Source: Mesorhizobium sp. M2E.F.Ca.ET.219.01.1.1 (GTDB lineage Bacteria; Pseudomonadota; Alphaproteobacteria; Rhizobiales; Rhizobiaceae). Taken from it: a DNA stretch of 64,000 nucleotides. This document shows positions 43,105-52,009 of this stretch, one piece after another. The stretch lies in assembly GCF_004016445.2 (NCBI RefSeq), contig NZ_SADT02000006.1, positions 1 to 64,000 on the forward strand, given 5' to 3'. How positions within the stretch are numbered: the stretch's first letter is position 1; the number at the start of each line of letters is the position of its first letter. The notes beneath the pieces are model-generated. The model was not told the origin of the DNA. It worked only from the letters and a program-made list of their open reading frames with translations, and did not search any database. Made by a program: the position numbers and the translations under genes.

Positions 43105-43866
43105 ATGAGCGAATTCCGCCAGAAATGCATCGGCAAGACGAACGTGATCGGCTCCTTCGCCGCCATTCCGCATCCGGTCGCTGTCGAGGTGTTGGCGCAA
43201 TCCGGGCTCGATTTCCTGTGCATCGACTGGGAACACGCGCAGATCTCCCGCGAGACGATCGAGGCGATGGTGCGGGCGGCCGACGTGCATCGCGTGCCGG
43301 CCATGGTGCGCGTTCCAGGCCATGCGCCGGAAGCCATTCAAGCGGCGCTGGACAGCGGCGCGCAGGGCGTGCTGGTGCCGCGTGTCTCGACCGCAGAGCA
43401 GGCAGCGATGGCCGTCAAGGCCTCGCGCTATCCGCCCCTCGGCGAACGCGGCGTCGGTCCGGGACGGGCCGCCGGATATGGCTATCGCATTCCCGAATAT
43501 CTGGCCGCCGCCAATGAGCGGATCGTCGTCGCGGTCCAGGTCGAGACAGCGGAAGGTCTCGCCAACATCGAGGCAATCGCGGCCGTCGACGGTGTCGACC
43601 TGATCTTCGTCGGCCCCGGCGATCTTTCGGTATCGATCGACGCGATCGGCCCGGCAGGCGCGGACAGGCTGTCCGAAGCCATCGGGACGATCATCCGCGC
43701 GACGGTTCGGCACGGCAGGACCGCCGGCATATTCTGCGCCAGCCCGCAGACCGTCAGCCGCTGGGCCGCTGTCGGCGCCAGTTTCTTTGTGCTGGCCAGC
43801 GACACGATGTTTCTTGGCGCCGGCGCCGCGGCCAACTGCACCGCGGCGCGCGGTGAGTTGGCCTAA
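43105..43866 (+). CDS. HpcH/HpaI family aldolase
   Basis: A 253-residue class II, metal-dependent aldolase. FLCIDWEHAQISRETIEAMV, DSGAQGVLVPRVSTAEQA, the hexagonal-site VGPGRAAGYG and the metal site VAVQVETAEGLANIEAIAAVDGVDLIFVGPGDLS in consecutive segments (Glu and Asp ligands) are all present. Such enzymes split 4-hydroxy-2-oxo acids to pyruvate and an aldehyde and often end aromatic meta-pathways. It likely takes the last carbon-cleavage step of the local pathway. It is divergent from the LLM gene and upstream of the aminotransferase. Confidence 0.9.
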   Translation: MSEFRQKCIGKTNVIGSFAAIPHPVAVEVLAQSGLDFLCIDWEHAQISRETIEAMVRAADVHRVPAMVRVPGHAPEAIQAALDSGAQGVLVPRVSTAEQAAMAVKASRYPPLGERGVGPGRAAGYGYRIPEYLAAANERIVVAVQVETAEGLANIEAIAAVDGVDLIFVGPGDLSVSIDAIGPAGADRLSEAIGTIIRATVRHGRTAGIFCASPQTVSRWAAVGASFFVLASDTMFLGAGAAANCTAARGELA

Positions 43867-43915
43867 AACGTACACGAATAGAGGCGTATCGGCGAGGCAA
43901 CAGACGAGCCGAGAC

Positions 43916-43946
43916 TTTTTAAGCTTAAAACTTTTTCCTTGAAAAG
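43916..43946. promoter_or_regulatory. Shared palindrome, site D, with a second partial copy
   Basis: TTTTAAGCTTAAAA (43917-43930) is a perfect 14-bp palindrome, directly followed by CTTTTTCCTTGAAAAG (43931-43946), a weaker copy. Both precede the aminotransferase gene and would place an operator close to its promoter. Confidence 0.55.
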
Positions 43947-44037
43947 CGCGGCACTTTGGATAGCATCCTTGCTGACTGCCGTGGCGGAGGGCTTTCCGGT
44001 CAGTCCGTCGCCGTCCGGGTGGGAGGGATTTCAGTCC

Positions 44038-45237
44038 TTGTCGTTTGTGCTGCCCCAGTCGTCGTCCAGCGCGCGCTATGCTTTCGATGGCGTGCGCGCC
44101 CAGATTCGCGACCTGCACACGGAAAACATTGCCAACCTCGCGGTCCGCGCGCGGGAGCTCGGCGATGTCATCGCGCTCTGGTACGGCGAAGGCGACGTGG
44201 TGACGCCGGCCTTCATCCGCGACGCGGCAAAGGCGGCCTTCGACGAAGGCCTGACCTTCTACGTGCCCAACATGCGCGGGCATGGCCCGCTGAATGAAGC
44301 GCTGTCGGAATACCAGACGCGCATCCATGGCCGCTCCATTCCCATCGCACGCACCACGGTAACGCCGGGCGGCATGCAGGCGCTGTATCTTGCGCTGGAA
44401 CTGCTGGTCGATACCGGCACCAATGTCGTCTATGTCGCGCCGCAATGGCCCAACATCCACAACGCCATTCACCTGATCGGCGGCGAGCCGCGGCCGTTCT
44501 CGCTCGACTTCAAGGATGACTGGCGGCTCGATCTCGATCGGCTGTTCGCCACTTGCGACGCGCGCACCCGCGCCATCTTCCTGTCGACGCCGTCAAACCC
44601 GACCGGCTGGACCGCGTCGCGCGAGGAGATGCAGGCGCTGCTCGATTTCAGCCGGCGCACCGGCATCTGGATCATTTCCGACGAGGTCTATGGCCGGCTC
44701 TATTTCGACGGCGATGTCGCGCCCTCGATCCTGCAGATCGCCGAGGACGGCGACCGGGTGCTGTCGGTCAACAGTTTTTCGAAAGCCTGGGCGATGACCG
44801 GTTGGCGCATAGGCTGGCTGACGCATCCATCGGGCGTGGCCGACCAGCTCGGCGCCATGACGCAATATATCAACAGCGGCACGGCCGCGCCGATCCAAGC
44901 CGGCGCCGTGGCGGCGATCCGCCAGGGCGAGCCGCTTGTCGAAGACATCAGGCAGAGGATCAGGACCGGCCTCGACCTCGCCTATGACCGGCTGGCGCAG
45001 ATCCCGGGCGTCATTCTGCCGACCAAACCGCGCGGCGGCATGTATGCGTTCTTCGCTCTGGAAGGCGAAAGCGATGCAAGGCAGGCTTGTGCAAAAATCC
45101 TGGAGACGGCGCGCGTCGGACTGGCGCCCGGTCATCTCTTCGGCAGCGCGGCAACGCCATTCCTGCGCATGTGTGTCTGCCGGGACCGCGACCAGATAGC
45201 GACCGCGCTCGAGCGCATGGTCGCCGCCATGAATTGA
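44038..45237 (+). CDS. Class I/II PLP-dependent aminotransferase
   Basis: A fold-type I aminotransferase of about 399 residues: FYVPNMRGHGPLNEALSEY, FLSTPSNPTGWTAS, IISDEVYGRLYFDG and the PLP-lysine motif VNSFSKAWAMTGWRIGWL. It should move the amino group of an amino acid, perhaps aromatic, to give the 2-oxo acid that IorAB could oxidise. The start is uncertain. The frame is open to a TTG at 43939, but that overlaps the palindromic operator, and TTG 44038 follows GGGAGG; a GTG at 44047 is another option. No ATG suits. Confidence 0.85.
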   Translation: MSFVLPQSSSSARYAFDGVRAQIRDLHTENIANLAVRARELGDVIALWYGEGDVVTPAFIRDAAKAAFDEGLTFYVPNMRGHGPLNEALSEYQTRIHGRSIPIARTTVTPGGMQALYLALELLVDTGTNVVYVAPQWPNIHNAIHLIGGEPRPFSLDFKDDWRLDLDRLFATCDARTRAIFLSTPSNPTGWTASREEMQALLDFSRRTGIWIISDEVYGRLYFDGDVAPSILQIAEDGDRVLSVNSFSKAWAMTGWRIGWLTHPSGVADQLGAMTQYINSGTAAPIQAGAVAAIRQGEPLVEDIRQRIRTGLDLAYDRLAQIPGVILPTKPRGGMYAFFALEGESDARQACAKILETARVGLAPGHLFGSAATPFLRMCVCRDRDQIATALERMVAAMN

Positions 45238-45326
45238 CGCCCCGCTGGGAGGCGGGACGGCAACAAACCGTGCGGGGCGAGCCCCGCCCGATCGACATCA
45301 GAGGGAAGACCCAGAGGGAAAATCAA

Positions 45327-46124
45327 ATGAGCTTTACGCGTCGCAACCTGTTTGTTCTGGCCGCCGCCATCGGCATCGCCGCCGGCCCCGCCACCGCCTA
45401 TGCCGCCGATGTGCTCAATGTCGGCGCCTACCCGACCAATCCGCCCTTCGAATACAAGAACGAGAGCGGCACTTTCGAGGGTTTCGAGGTCGACATCGTC
45501 AACGAAGCGGCCAAGCGTATCGGCATGACCACCGATATCGCCGATCTCGGTTTCCAGGCGCTGTTCGCGGCTGTCAGTTCCAACCGCATCGATGTCGCGA
45601 TCTCCTCGATCACCATCACACCGGAGCGGTTGAAAACGCTTTCCTTCAGCCAGCCCTACTATGACTCCGACATGGGCATCGCCACCAAGACCGACAGCGC
45701 GATCAGGAAGGAAGCCGACCTCAAGGGCAAGGTTGTCGGCGTTCTCTCCGGCTCGACCGGCGAGACCTGGGTCAAGGACCATCAGGCCGCCGACGGCTTC
45801 AGCGATGTGAAGGGTTACGACACGCAGCAGAACCTGCTGCTCGATCTCAGCGCCGGCCGCGTCGATGCCGCGGTCAGCGACATCCCCGGCATGCAGTACT
45901 CGTTCCAGAAGATGAAGGACCTCGTCGTCAAGGAACGCATCAAGACCGGCGAGCAGTACGGCTTGATGATGAGCAAGGATCATCCGCTGCTCGGCAAGCT
46001 CAACGACGCGCTGACGGCGATGAAGAAGGACGGGACGCTGGCCACGATCCACAAGAAGTGGTTCGGCAGCGACGCGCCGGCAGATTCCTCCACGGTCAAG
46101 GAAATGCCGCTGCCCAAGGCCTGA
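45327..46124 (+). CDS. Polar amino acid ABC transporter substrate-binding protein
   Basis: A 265-residue family 3 binding protein. A signal peptide (MSFTRRNLFVLAAAIGIAAG, cleavage near AYA-AD) precedes FEYKNESGTFEGFEVDIVNEAAKRIG, FQALFAAVSSNRIDVAISSITIT and RVDAAVSDIPG, the usual amino-acid-binding layout. A strong hairpin follows the stop, as is common after binding-protein genes. The permease comes next but there is no ATPase gene, so the transporter must borrow one from elsewhere. Confidence 0.92.
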   Translation: MSFTRRNLFVLAAAIGIAAGPATAYAADVLNVGAYPTNPPFEYKNESGTFEGFEVDIVNEAAKRIGMTTDIADLGFQALFAAVSSNRIDVAISSITITPERLKTLSFSQPYYDSDMGIATKTDSAIRKEADLKGKVVGVLSGSTGETWVKDHQAADGFSDVKGYDTQQNLLLDLSAGRVDAAVSDIPGMQYSFQKMKDLVVKERIKTGEQYGLMMSKDHPLLGKLNDALTAMKKDGTLATIHKKWFGSDAPADSSTVKEMPLPKA

Positions 46125-46145
46125 GCGGCCACCGGCAAAACGAGC

Positions 46146-46180
46146 GACGTGCCGGCTCCAAAGGCCGGCACGTCTTGTTT
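46146..46180 (+). terminator. Strong hairpin after the binding-protein gene (terminator or attenuator)
   Basis: A perfect 11-bp stem GACGTGCCGGC/GCCGGCACGTC with a 7-base loop, followed by TTGTTT. It lies 21 bases after the binding-protein stop and before the permease, so it may reduce downstream transcription or protect the upstream mRNA. Confidence 0.65.
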
Positions 46181-46284
46181 GACGCGTGACGTCCCCGGAC
46201 CACCACGCTTTCGGCCAATCCGATTTCGATAGTCCGGGTCCTGTCAGGGCGTCGCATGACGCAACACGGTCCGGGAACGCTCCC

Positions 46285-46959
46285 ATGTCGCTGATCGACA
46301 CTTTCTTCAATCCCGAGGTCATTGCGTCGAGTTTGCCGGCGCTGCTGCGCGGCTTCCTCAACACGCTGCTGCTCGGGATCATGAGCATCGTCATCGGCAT
46401 CGCGGTGGGGCTGGCGATCAGCCTGGTGCGGCTCTACGCACCAAAGCCGCTGCGGTGGCTCGCCATCGGCTACACCGACATCTTCCGCGCCCTGCCGGTG
46501 CTGGTGGTGCTGATCCTGATCTACTACGCGCTGCCCTTCCTAGGCATCCGCCTGTCGTCATGGGCGTCGGCCGTGACCGCATTCGCCATCATCATGTCGG
46601 CCTATTCGGCCGAGGTGTTCCGCTCCGGCATCGAAAGCATTCCCAAGGGCCAGTTCGAGGCGGCGCAGGCGCTCGGCCTGCCTTTCATGCTCACCTTGCG
46701 CAAAGTGGTGCTGCCGCAGGCGATCCGCGTCGTCATCCCGCCGATGACCAGCAACTGCGTCTCGATGTTCAAGGATACCTCGCTTGCCTCGACGGTGGCG
46801 CTGCCGGAACTTCTGAAGGAAGCGACCAACGCGCAATCGCTCTACGCCAGCCCCTCGCCGCTGATCGGCGCCGCGCTCGTCTACCTCATCTTCCTCTGGC
46901 CGATGGTCCGCGTCGTCAGCCTGCTCGAGCGCCGCTTCAAGGACGAGAAAGCGCGCTGA
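46285..46959 (+). CDS. Polar amino acid ABC transporter permease (HisM/GlnP type)
   Basis: A 224-residue His/Glu/Gln-type permease with about five helices. It shows GFLNTLLLGIMSIVIGIAVG, YTDIFRALPVLVVLILIYYALP, AYSAEVFRSGIESIPKGQFEA and the coupling loop LPQAIRVVIPPMTSN. The start at 46285 fits the family length; the longer frame from 46186 reads as unrelated residues. Only one permease gene is present, so it may act as a homodimer. No ATPase gene lies nearby. Confidence 0.92.
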   Translation: MSLIDTFFNPEVIASSLPALLRGFLNTLLLGIMSIVIGIAVGLAISLVRLYAPKPLRWLAIGYTDIFRALPVLVVLILIYYALPFLGIRLSSWASAVTAFAIIMSAYSAEVFRSGIESIPKGQFEAAQALGLPFMLTLRKVVLPQAIRVVIPPMTSNCVSMFKDTSLASTVALPELLKEATNAQSLYASPSPLIGAALVYLIFLWPMVRVVSLLERRFKDEKAR

Positions 46960-47003
46960 ACGCCATCGATACCCATCCCCCGTCCCTCGCAGGAGCGTAC
47001 CCC

Positions 47004-48278
47004 GTGAACAAGCACCACACCGACAACACCAACGCCGCCGCGTTCCCGGTCGAAAAGATCCGCGCCATGTTTCCCGCCTTGCAGCGGGCCGGTGATTTCA
47101 TCTTCATGGACAATGCCGCGGGCGCGCAGATCCCGCAAAGCGTGCTCGATGCGGTGACCAACCATCTGGTGGCGCACAATGTGCAGCGCGGCGGCCGCTA
47201 TGGGCGCAGCGTCACCGTCGACCAATCGGTCGCGACAGCGCGCGAGAGCGTGGCGCTCCTGATCAACGCCTACAGCCCGTCCGAAATCTGCTTCGGCATG
47301 AACGCCACCTCGTTCATCCGCCTGGTCAGCCTCGGCATCGGCCAGATGCTTTCAGAACGCGACGAGATCATCGTCACCGACATGGACCACGATGCCAACA
47401 TAGCCACCTGGCTGGCGCTGGAGCCGGCCGGCGCCAGGTTCAAATGGTGGCGCATGCGCGAGGATGGAAATCTGCATGTCGACGATCTCAAGCCGCTGGT
47501 CTCGGAGCGCACGCGCCTCGTCGCCTGCACGGTGACGGCGCATTCGATCGGCTCGATCGTCGATGTCGCTTCGGTGGCCAGGATCGCGCATGCGGCAGGC
47601 GCCGAAGTGTTCCTCGATTGCGTGCATTACGGACCGCACGGGCTGATGGACGTGCAGGCCTGGGATTGCGACTACCTCGTCTGCTCCGGCTACAAGAATT
47701 TCTCGCCGCATATGGGGTTCCTTTGGGGCCGCTTCGACACGCTGAAGCGGCTGCCGACCTTCCGTGAGGATTTCATTCCGGACGAACCGCCCTACAAGGT
47801 CGAGGCGGGCACCTTCATCTACGAGAATGTGTCGGGGATGGACGCGGCAGTGCGCTACCTGGAATCGATCGGGCGCAACTTGCTGCCCGAGAACAACCGC
47901 TCGCGCCGCGACAACATCGTCGCCGGCATGAACGCCATCCGCGACTACGAGCTGATGCTGGCGCGCGAGATGATGAAGGTTCTCAAGGATTGCGGCGCCA
48001 CGATCTACGGCGTCGCCGACCAGGCGCGCATCAACGAGCGCGTGCCGACCTTCTGCTTCAACATCGGCAAGCTGTCGCCGCAACGGATCGTCGAGGAGAT
48101 GGCGGCGATGCAGATCGGCATCCGCGACGGCCACATGTATGCGCCGCGGCTGATGAAGCGGCTCAACCTGTCGATGGACAGCGGCGCGATCCGTGCCTCG
48201 CTGGTGCATTACAACACGGTCGAGGAAGTGCACAAATTCGGCGAGGCGCTGCGGGCTATTGTTGCCAAGCTGTCGTAG
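47004..48278 (+). CDS. Class V aminotransferase-fold PLP enzyme (VC1184-like cysteine desulfurase family)
   Basis: A 424-residue PLP enzyme. FPALQRAGDFIFMDNAAGAQIPQSV at the start, then GMNATSFIRLVSLGIGQ, TDMDHDANIATWLALE, TAHSIGSIVDV and the lysine motif CSGYKNFSPHMGFLWG belong to the cysteine-desulfurase-like branch called VC1184-type. True desulfurase activity is doubtful for this branch; lyase, racemase or epimerase activity is possible. A GTG start with AGGAG eight bases upstream is preferred to the long upstream frame. It is 44 bases from the amino-acid permease, so it probably acts on the imported amino compound. Confidence 0.88.
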   Translation: MNKHHTDNTNAAAFPVEKIRAMFPALQRAGDFIFMDNAAGAQIPQSVLDAVTNHLVAHNVQRGGRYGRSVTVDQSVATARESVALLINAYSPSEICFGMNATSFIRLVSLGIGQMLSERDEIIVTDMDHDANIATWLALEPAGARFKWWRMREDGNLHVDDLKPLVSERTRLVACTVTAHSIGSIVDVASVARIAHAAGAEVFLDCVHYGPHGLMDVQAWDCDYLVCSGYKNFSPHMGFLWGRFDTLKRLPTFREDFIPDEPPYKVEAGTFIYENVSGMDAAVRYLESIGRNLLPENNRSRRDNIVAGMNAIRDYELMLAREMMKVLKDCGATIYGVADQARINERVPTFCFNIGKLSPQRIVEEMAAMQIGIRDGHMYAPRLMKRLNLSMDSGAIRASLVHYNTVEEVHKFGEALRAIVAKLS

Positions 48279-48303
48279 TGAAGTTGCGGTAAGTCCGGCG
48301 CTT

Positions 48304-48352
48304 ACCCCCACCCGGACCTTCGGTCCGACCTCCCCACAAGGGGGAGGTGGGC
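48304..48352. repeat. Short hairpin-rich repeat remnant
   Basis: Two adjoining hairpins, CGGACC-TTC-GGTCCG and ACCTCCCC-ACAA-GGGGGAGGT, resemble a fragment of the larger palindromic elements in this window. It lies between convergent genes and could also help end transcription. Confidence 0.6.
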
Positions 48353-48367
48353 GCGCGACGTTCCCGG

Positions 48368-49191
<824 letters not shown>

Positions 49192-49195
<4 letters not shown>

Positions 49196-50043
49196 GCGCC
49201 GGCTCCGGAGGGTGCGGCCTCGAACAGCATGTCGGTCACGGTCGGCAGCCGGTCGCCCACGGCGTTTTCCGGCAGCGCCGAAAGCAGCGCGCGCGTGTAG
49301 TTGCTCTTCGGCGATTCAAAGAGCGACAGCACGTCGGCCTCTTCCATCTTGCGGCCCTTGTACTGGACGATGACGCGGTCGGCGGTCTCGGCCACCACGC
49401 CCATATTATGGGTGATCATGATCAGGCCCATGCCGTATTTGGCCTGCAGCGAGACGAGCAGATCGAGGATCTGCTTCTGGATGGTGACGTCGAGCGCAGT
49501 GGTCGGCTCGTCGGCGATGAGAAGCTTCGGATTGCAGGCGATCGCCATCGCGATCATGACGCGCTGGCACTGGCCGCCCGACATCTGGTGCGGGAAGGAG
49601 TTGAGCCGGTCGGCCGGATCGGGGATGCCGACCTGTTTGAAAAGCTCGATGGCGCGCGCCCGGCGCTGGGCCTTGTCCATGCCCATGTGGAAGCGCAGCA
49701 CTTCCTCGATCTGGAAGCCGACGGTGAAGCAGGGATTGAGGCTGGCGATCGGCTCCTGGAAGATCATGGCGATGTCCTTGCCGATGATCTTGCGGCGGTC
49801 GGCCGGGCTGATCTTCAACAGGTCGCGGCCGTTGAAGGTCATGCGATCGGCGGTGACGGAGGCTGTCCATGGCAGGAGCCCCATCACGGCCAGCATCGAC
49901 ACCGATTTGCCGGAGCCGGATTCGCCGACGATGGCGAGCACCTCGCGCTCGTCGACATGGAGCGAGACGCCGTCGACGGCGCGGAACGGGCCGGACGCGG
50001 TCTGGAATTCGACGACGAGGTTCTGGATGTCGAGCAGCGCCAT
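49192..50043 (-). CDS. Dipeptide-type ABC transporter ATP-binding protein, DppD type
   Basis: A 283-residue ATPase: Walker A GESGSGKSVSMLAVMG, signature HQMSGGQCQRVMIAMAI, Walker B KLLIADEPTTALDVT, switch MITHNMGVVAETAD. Two ATGs in a row (50046 and 50043) follow AGGAGG; the second has the better spacing. The much longer open frame upstream runs over the permease genes and is not coding. It pairs with the DppF-type ATPase. Confidence 0.92.
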
Positions 50044-50951
50044 CATGACCTCCTGAGCTTGGGATCGAGCGCATCGCGCAGGCCGTCGCCGACCAGGTTG
50101 ATGGCAAGCACGGTGATGAGGATGGCGAGACCCGGGAAGGTGACCACCCACCAGGCGCGCAGGATGAACTCGCGCGCCGAGGCGAGCATCGTGCCCCATT
50201 CCGGCGTCGGCGGCTGGGCGCCGAGGCCGAGGAAGCCGAGCGCGGCCGCTTCGAGGATGGCATTGGAGAAGGACAGCGTGCCCTGGACGATCAGCGGCGC
50301 CAGGCAGTTGGGCAGGATGGTGCCGAGCATCAGCCTGAGATGGCCAGCGCCGGCGACCTTCGCCGCAACGACATATTCGCGGCTTTTCTCGGCCATGACG
50401 GCGGCGCGCACCAGGCGGGCGAAATGCGGCTGCAGCACCAGCGCGATCGCCAGCATGGCGTTGAACAAGCCGGGGCCGAGGATGGTGACCAGAACCAGTG
50501 CCAGCAGCAGCGACGGGAAGGCCAGGATCAGGTCCATGACGCGCATGATCGCGACGTCGACCCAGCCGCGGAAATAGCCCGCGAGCAGGCCGAGCGTAAT
50601 GCCGCCGGTGAGCGCCAGCGTGACGACGACCGCGCCGATGAGCAGCGAGAAGCGCGCGCCGTAGAGCAGGCGCGAGAGGATGTCGCGGCCGACAGGATCG
50701 GTGCCGAGCAGATATTGCGTCGAGCCGCCCTCCTGCCATGCCGGCGGCCGCAGGAACGCGGTCTTGTCCTGGATGTCGGGCGCATAGGGCGCGAGCAGCG
50801 GCGCGAACAGCGCGGCCAGCACCAAAAGGATGAAGACAAACAGGCCGATGACCGCGCCGCGGTTCACCGAGAAATAGTGCCAGAAGGTCTTGAGGCCGGT
50901 GAGGCGATCCGGGCTGCCGGCGGCCATTGGGGCGATTTCGGTCTGGCTCAT
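50043..50951 (-). CDS. Dipeptide-type ABC transporter permease, DppC type
   Basis: A 302-residue permease with six helices, YLLGTDPVGRDILSRLLYGAR as the family signature and the coupling loop SREYVVAAKVAGAGHLRLMLG. GFLGLGAQPPTPEWGTML is also typical of DppC/OppC. Its start lies immediately beyond the stop of the DppB gene and its stop overlaps the ATPase starts, so it is tightly coupled. Confidence 0.93.
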   Translation of the reverse strand: MSQTEIAPMAAGSPDRLTGLKTFWHYFSVNRGAVIGLFVFILLVLAALFAPLLAPYAPDIQDKTAFLRPPAWQEGGSTQYLLGTDPVGRDILSRLLYGARFSLLIGAVVVTLALTGGITLGLLAGYFRGWVDVAIMRVMDLILAFPSLLLALVLVTILGPGLFNAMLAIALVLQPHFARLVRAAVMAEKSREYVVAAKVAGAGHLRLMLGTILPNCLAPLIVQGTLSFSNAILEAAALGFLGLGAQPPTPEWGTMLASAREFILRAWWVVTFPGLAILITVLAINLVGDGLRDALDPKLRRS

Positions 50952-51959
50952 TTACGCCGCCCTGATGCGTGGGTTGATGACGGCATAGAGCACATCGACG
51001 ATGAGGTTCACCGCCATGACGATCAGCGCGATCAAAAGCAGACCTGACTGCACGACGACATAGTCGCGCTTGGATATGGATTCGACCATCCACCTGCCGA
51101 TGCCGGGCCACGAGAAGATCGTTTCGGTAAGGATGGCGCCGGCGAGCAGCGTACTAACCTGCAGGCCGATAGTGGTGACCACCGGGATGAGTGCATTGCG
51201 CAGCGCATGCACACCGATAACCCGGGCCGACGAGAGGCCTTTGGCGCGGGCAGTCCGTACATAGTCCTCGCTCAGCACCTCGAGCATGGCCGAGCGCGTC
51301 TGGCGCGCTATCACAGCAAGCGGAATGGTGCCGAGCACAATCGTCGGCAGCACCAGATGGCGCAATACCGAGCGGAATGCAGCCCACTTGCCGTAAATCA
51401 AAGTGTCGATGGTCATGAAGCCGGTGATCGGCTTGAAGAAGTACTGCAAGTCGATGCGGCCGTTGACTGGTGTCCAGCCAAGATAACCGGAGAAAAAGAT
51501 GATCAGCAGCAGGCCCCACCAGAAGATCGGCATGGAATAGCCGACGAGGGCGGTGCCCATCAGCGACTGGTCGAACCACGAGCCACGCTTGACGGCGGCG
51601 AAGATGCCGGCCGGAATGCCGAGCACCATGGCGAAGATCATGGCGAAGAAGGATAGTTCCAGCGTCGCCGGGAAGAGCGTCTTGAACTCCTCGAGCACCG
51701 GGCGCTTGGACGAAATGGAGACGCCGAAATCGCCGGTGGCGACCTCACCGACATAGCGCGCGTACTGCTCCCAGATCGGCAGATCGAAGCCGAACTGTTG
51801 CTTGAGCTCTTCGTAGCGGGCGGGGGCGACGCCATGCTCGCCGGCCATGGCCAGGATCGGATCGCCGGGCAGCAGCCGGACGAAGGCGAAGGCGCAGATG
51901 GTGATGCCGACGAGGGTCGGGATCAGGAGGGCGATTTTGTTGAGAAGATATCGGAGCAT
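50952..51959 (-). CDS. Dipeptide-type ABC transporter permease, DppB type
   Basis: A 335-residue permease with AFVRLLPGDPILAMAGEHG, a FGFDLPIWEQYARYVGEVATGDFG region in consecutive parts and the coupling loop EDYVRTARAKGLSSARVIGVHALRNA. The start at 51959 (MLRYLLNKIALLIPTLVG) matches the family; the frame is open another 16 codons without support. It follows the binding-protein gene by 50 bases. Confidence 0.93.
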   Translation of the reverse strand: MLRYLLNKIALLIPTLVGITICAFAFVRLLPGDPILAMAGEHGVAPARYEELKQQFGFDLPIWEQYARYVGEVATGDFGVSISSKRPVLEEFKTLFPATLELSFFAMIFAMVLGIPAGIFAAVKRGSWFDQSLMGTALVGYSMPIFWWGLLLIIFFSGYLGWTPVNGRIDLQYFFKPITGFMTIDTLIYGKWAAFRSVLRHLVLPTIVLGTIPLAVIARQTRSAMLEVLSEDYVRTARAKGLSSARVIGVHALRNALIPVVTTIGLQVSTLLAGAILTETIFSWPGIGRWMVESISKRDYVVVQSGLLLIALIVMAVNLIVDVLYAVINPRIRAA

Positions 51960-52009
51960 CGTCGAATTGAAGGGGGCGGCGCCAAAGTTGCGCCGCCCCG
52001 TTCGCAATA

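Noticed and set aside
42535..44472. A 645-codon minus-strand open frame across the aldolase region
   Set aside because: It is antisense to the aldolase and the aminotransferase and reads partly through the LLM gene in the wrong frame.
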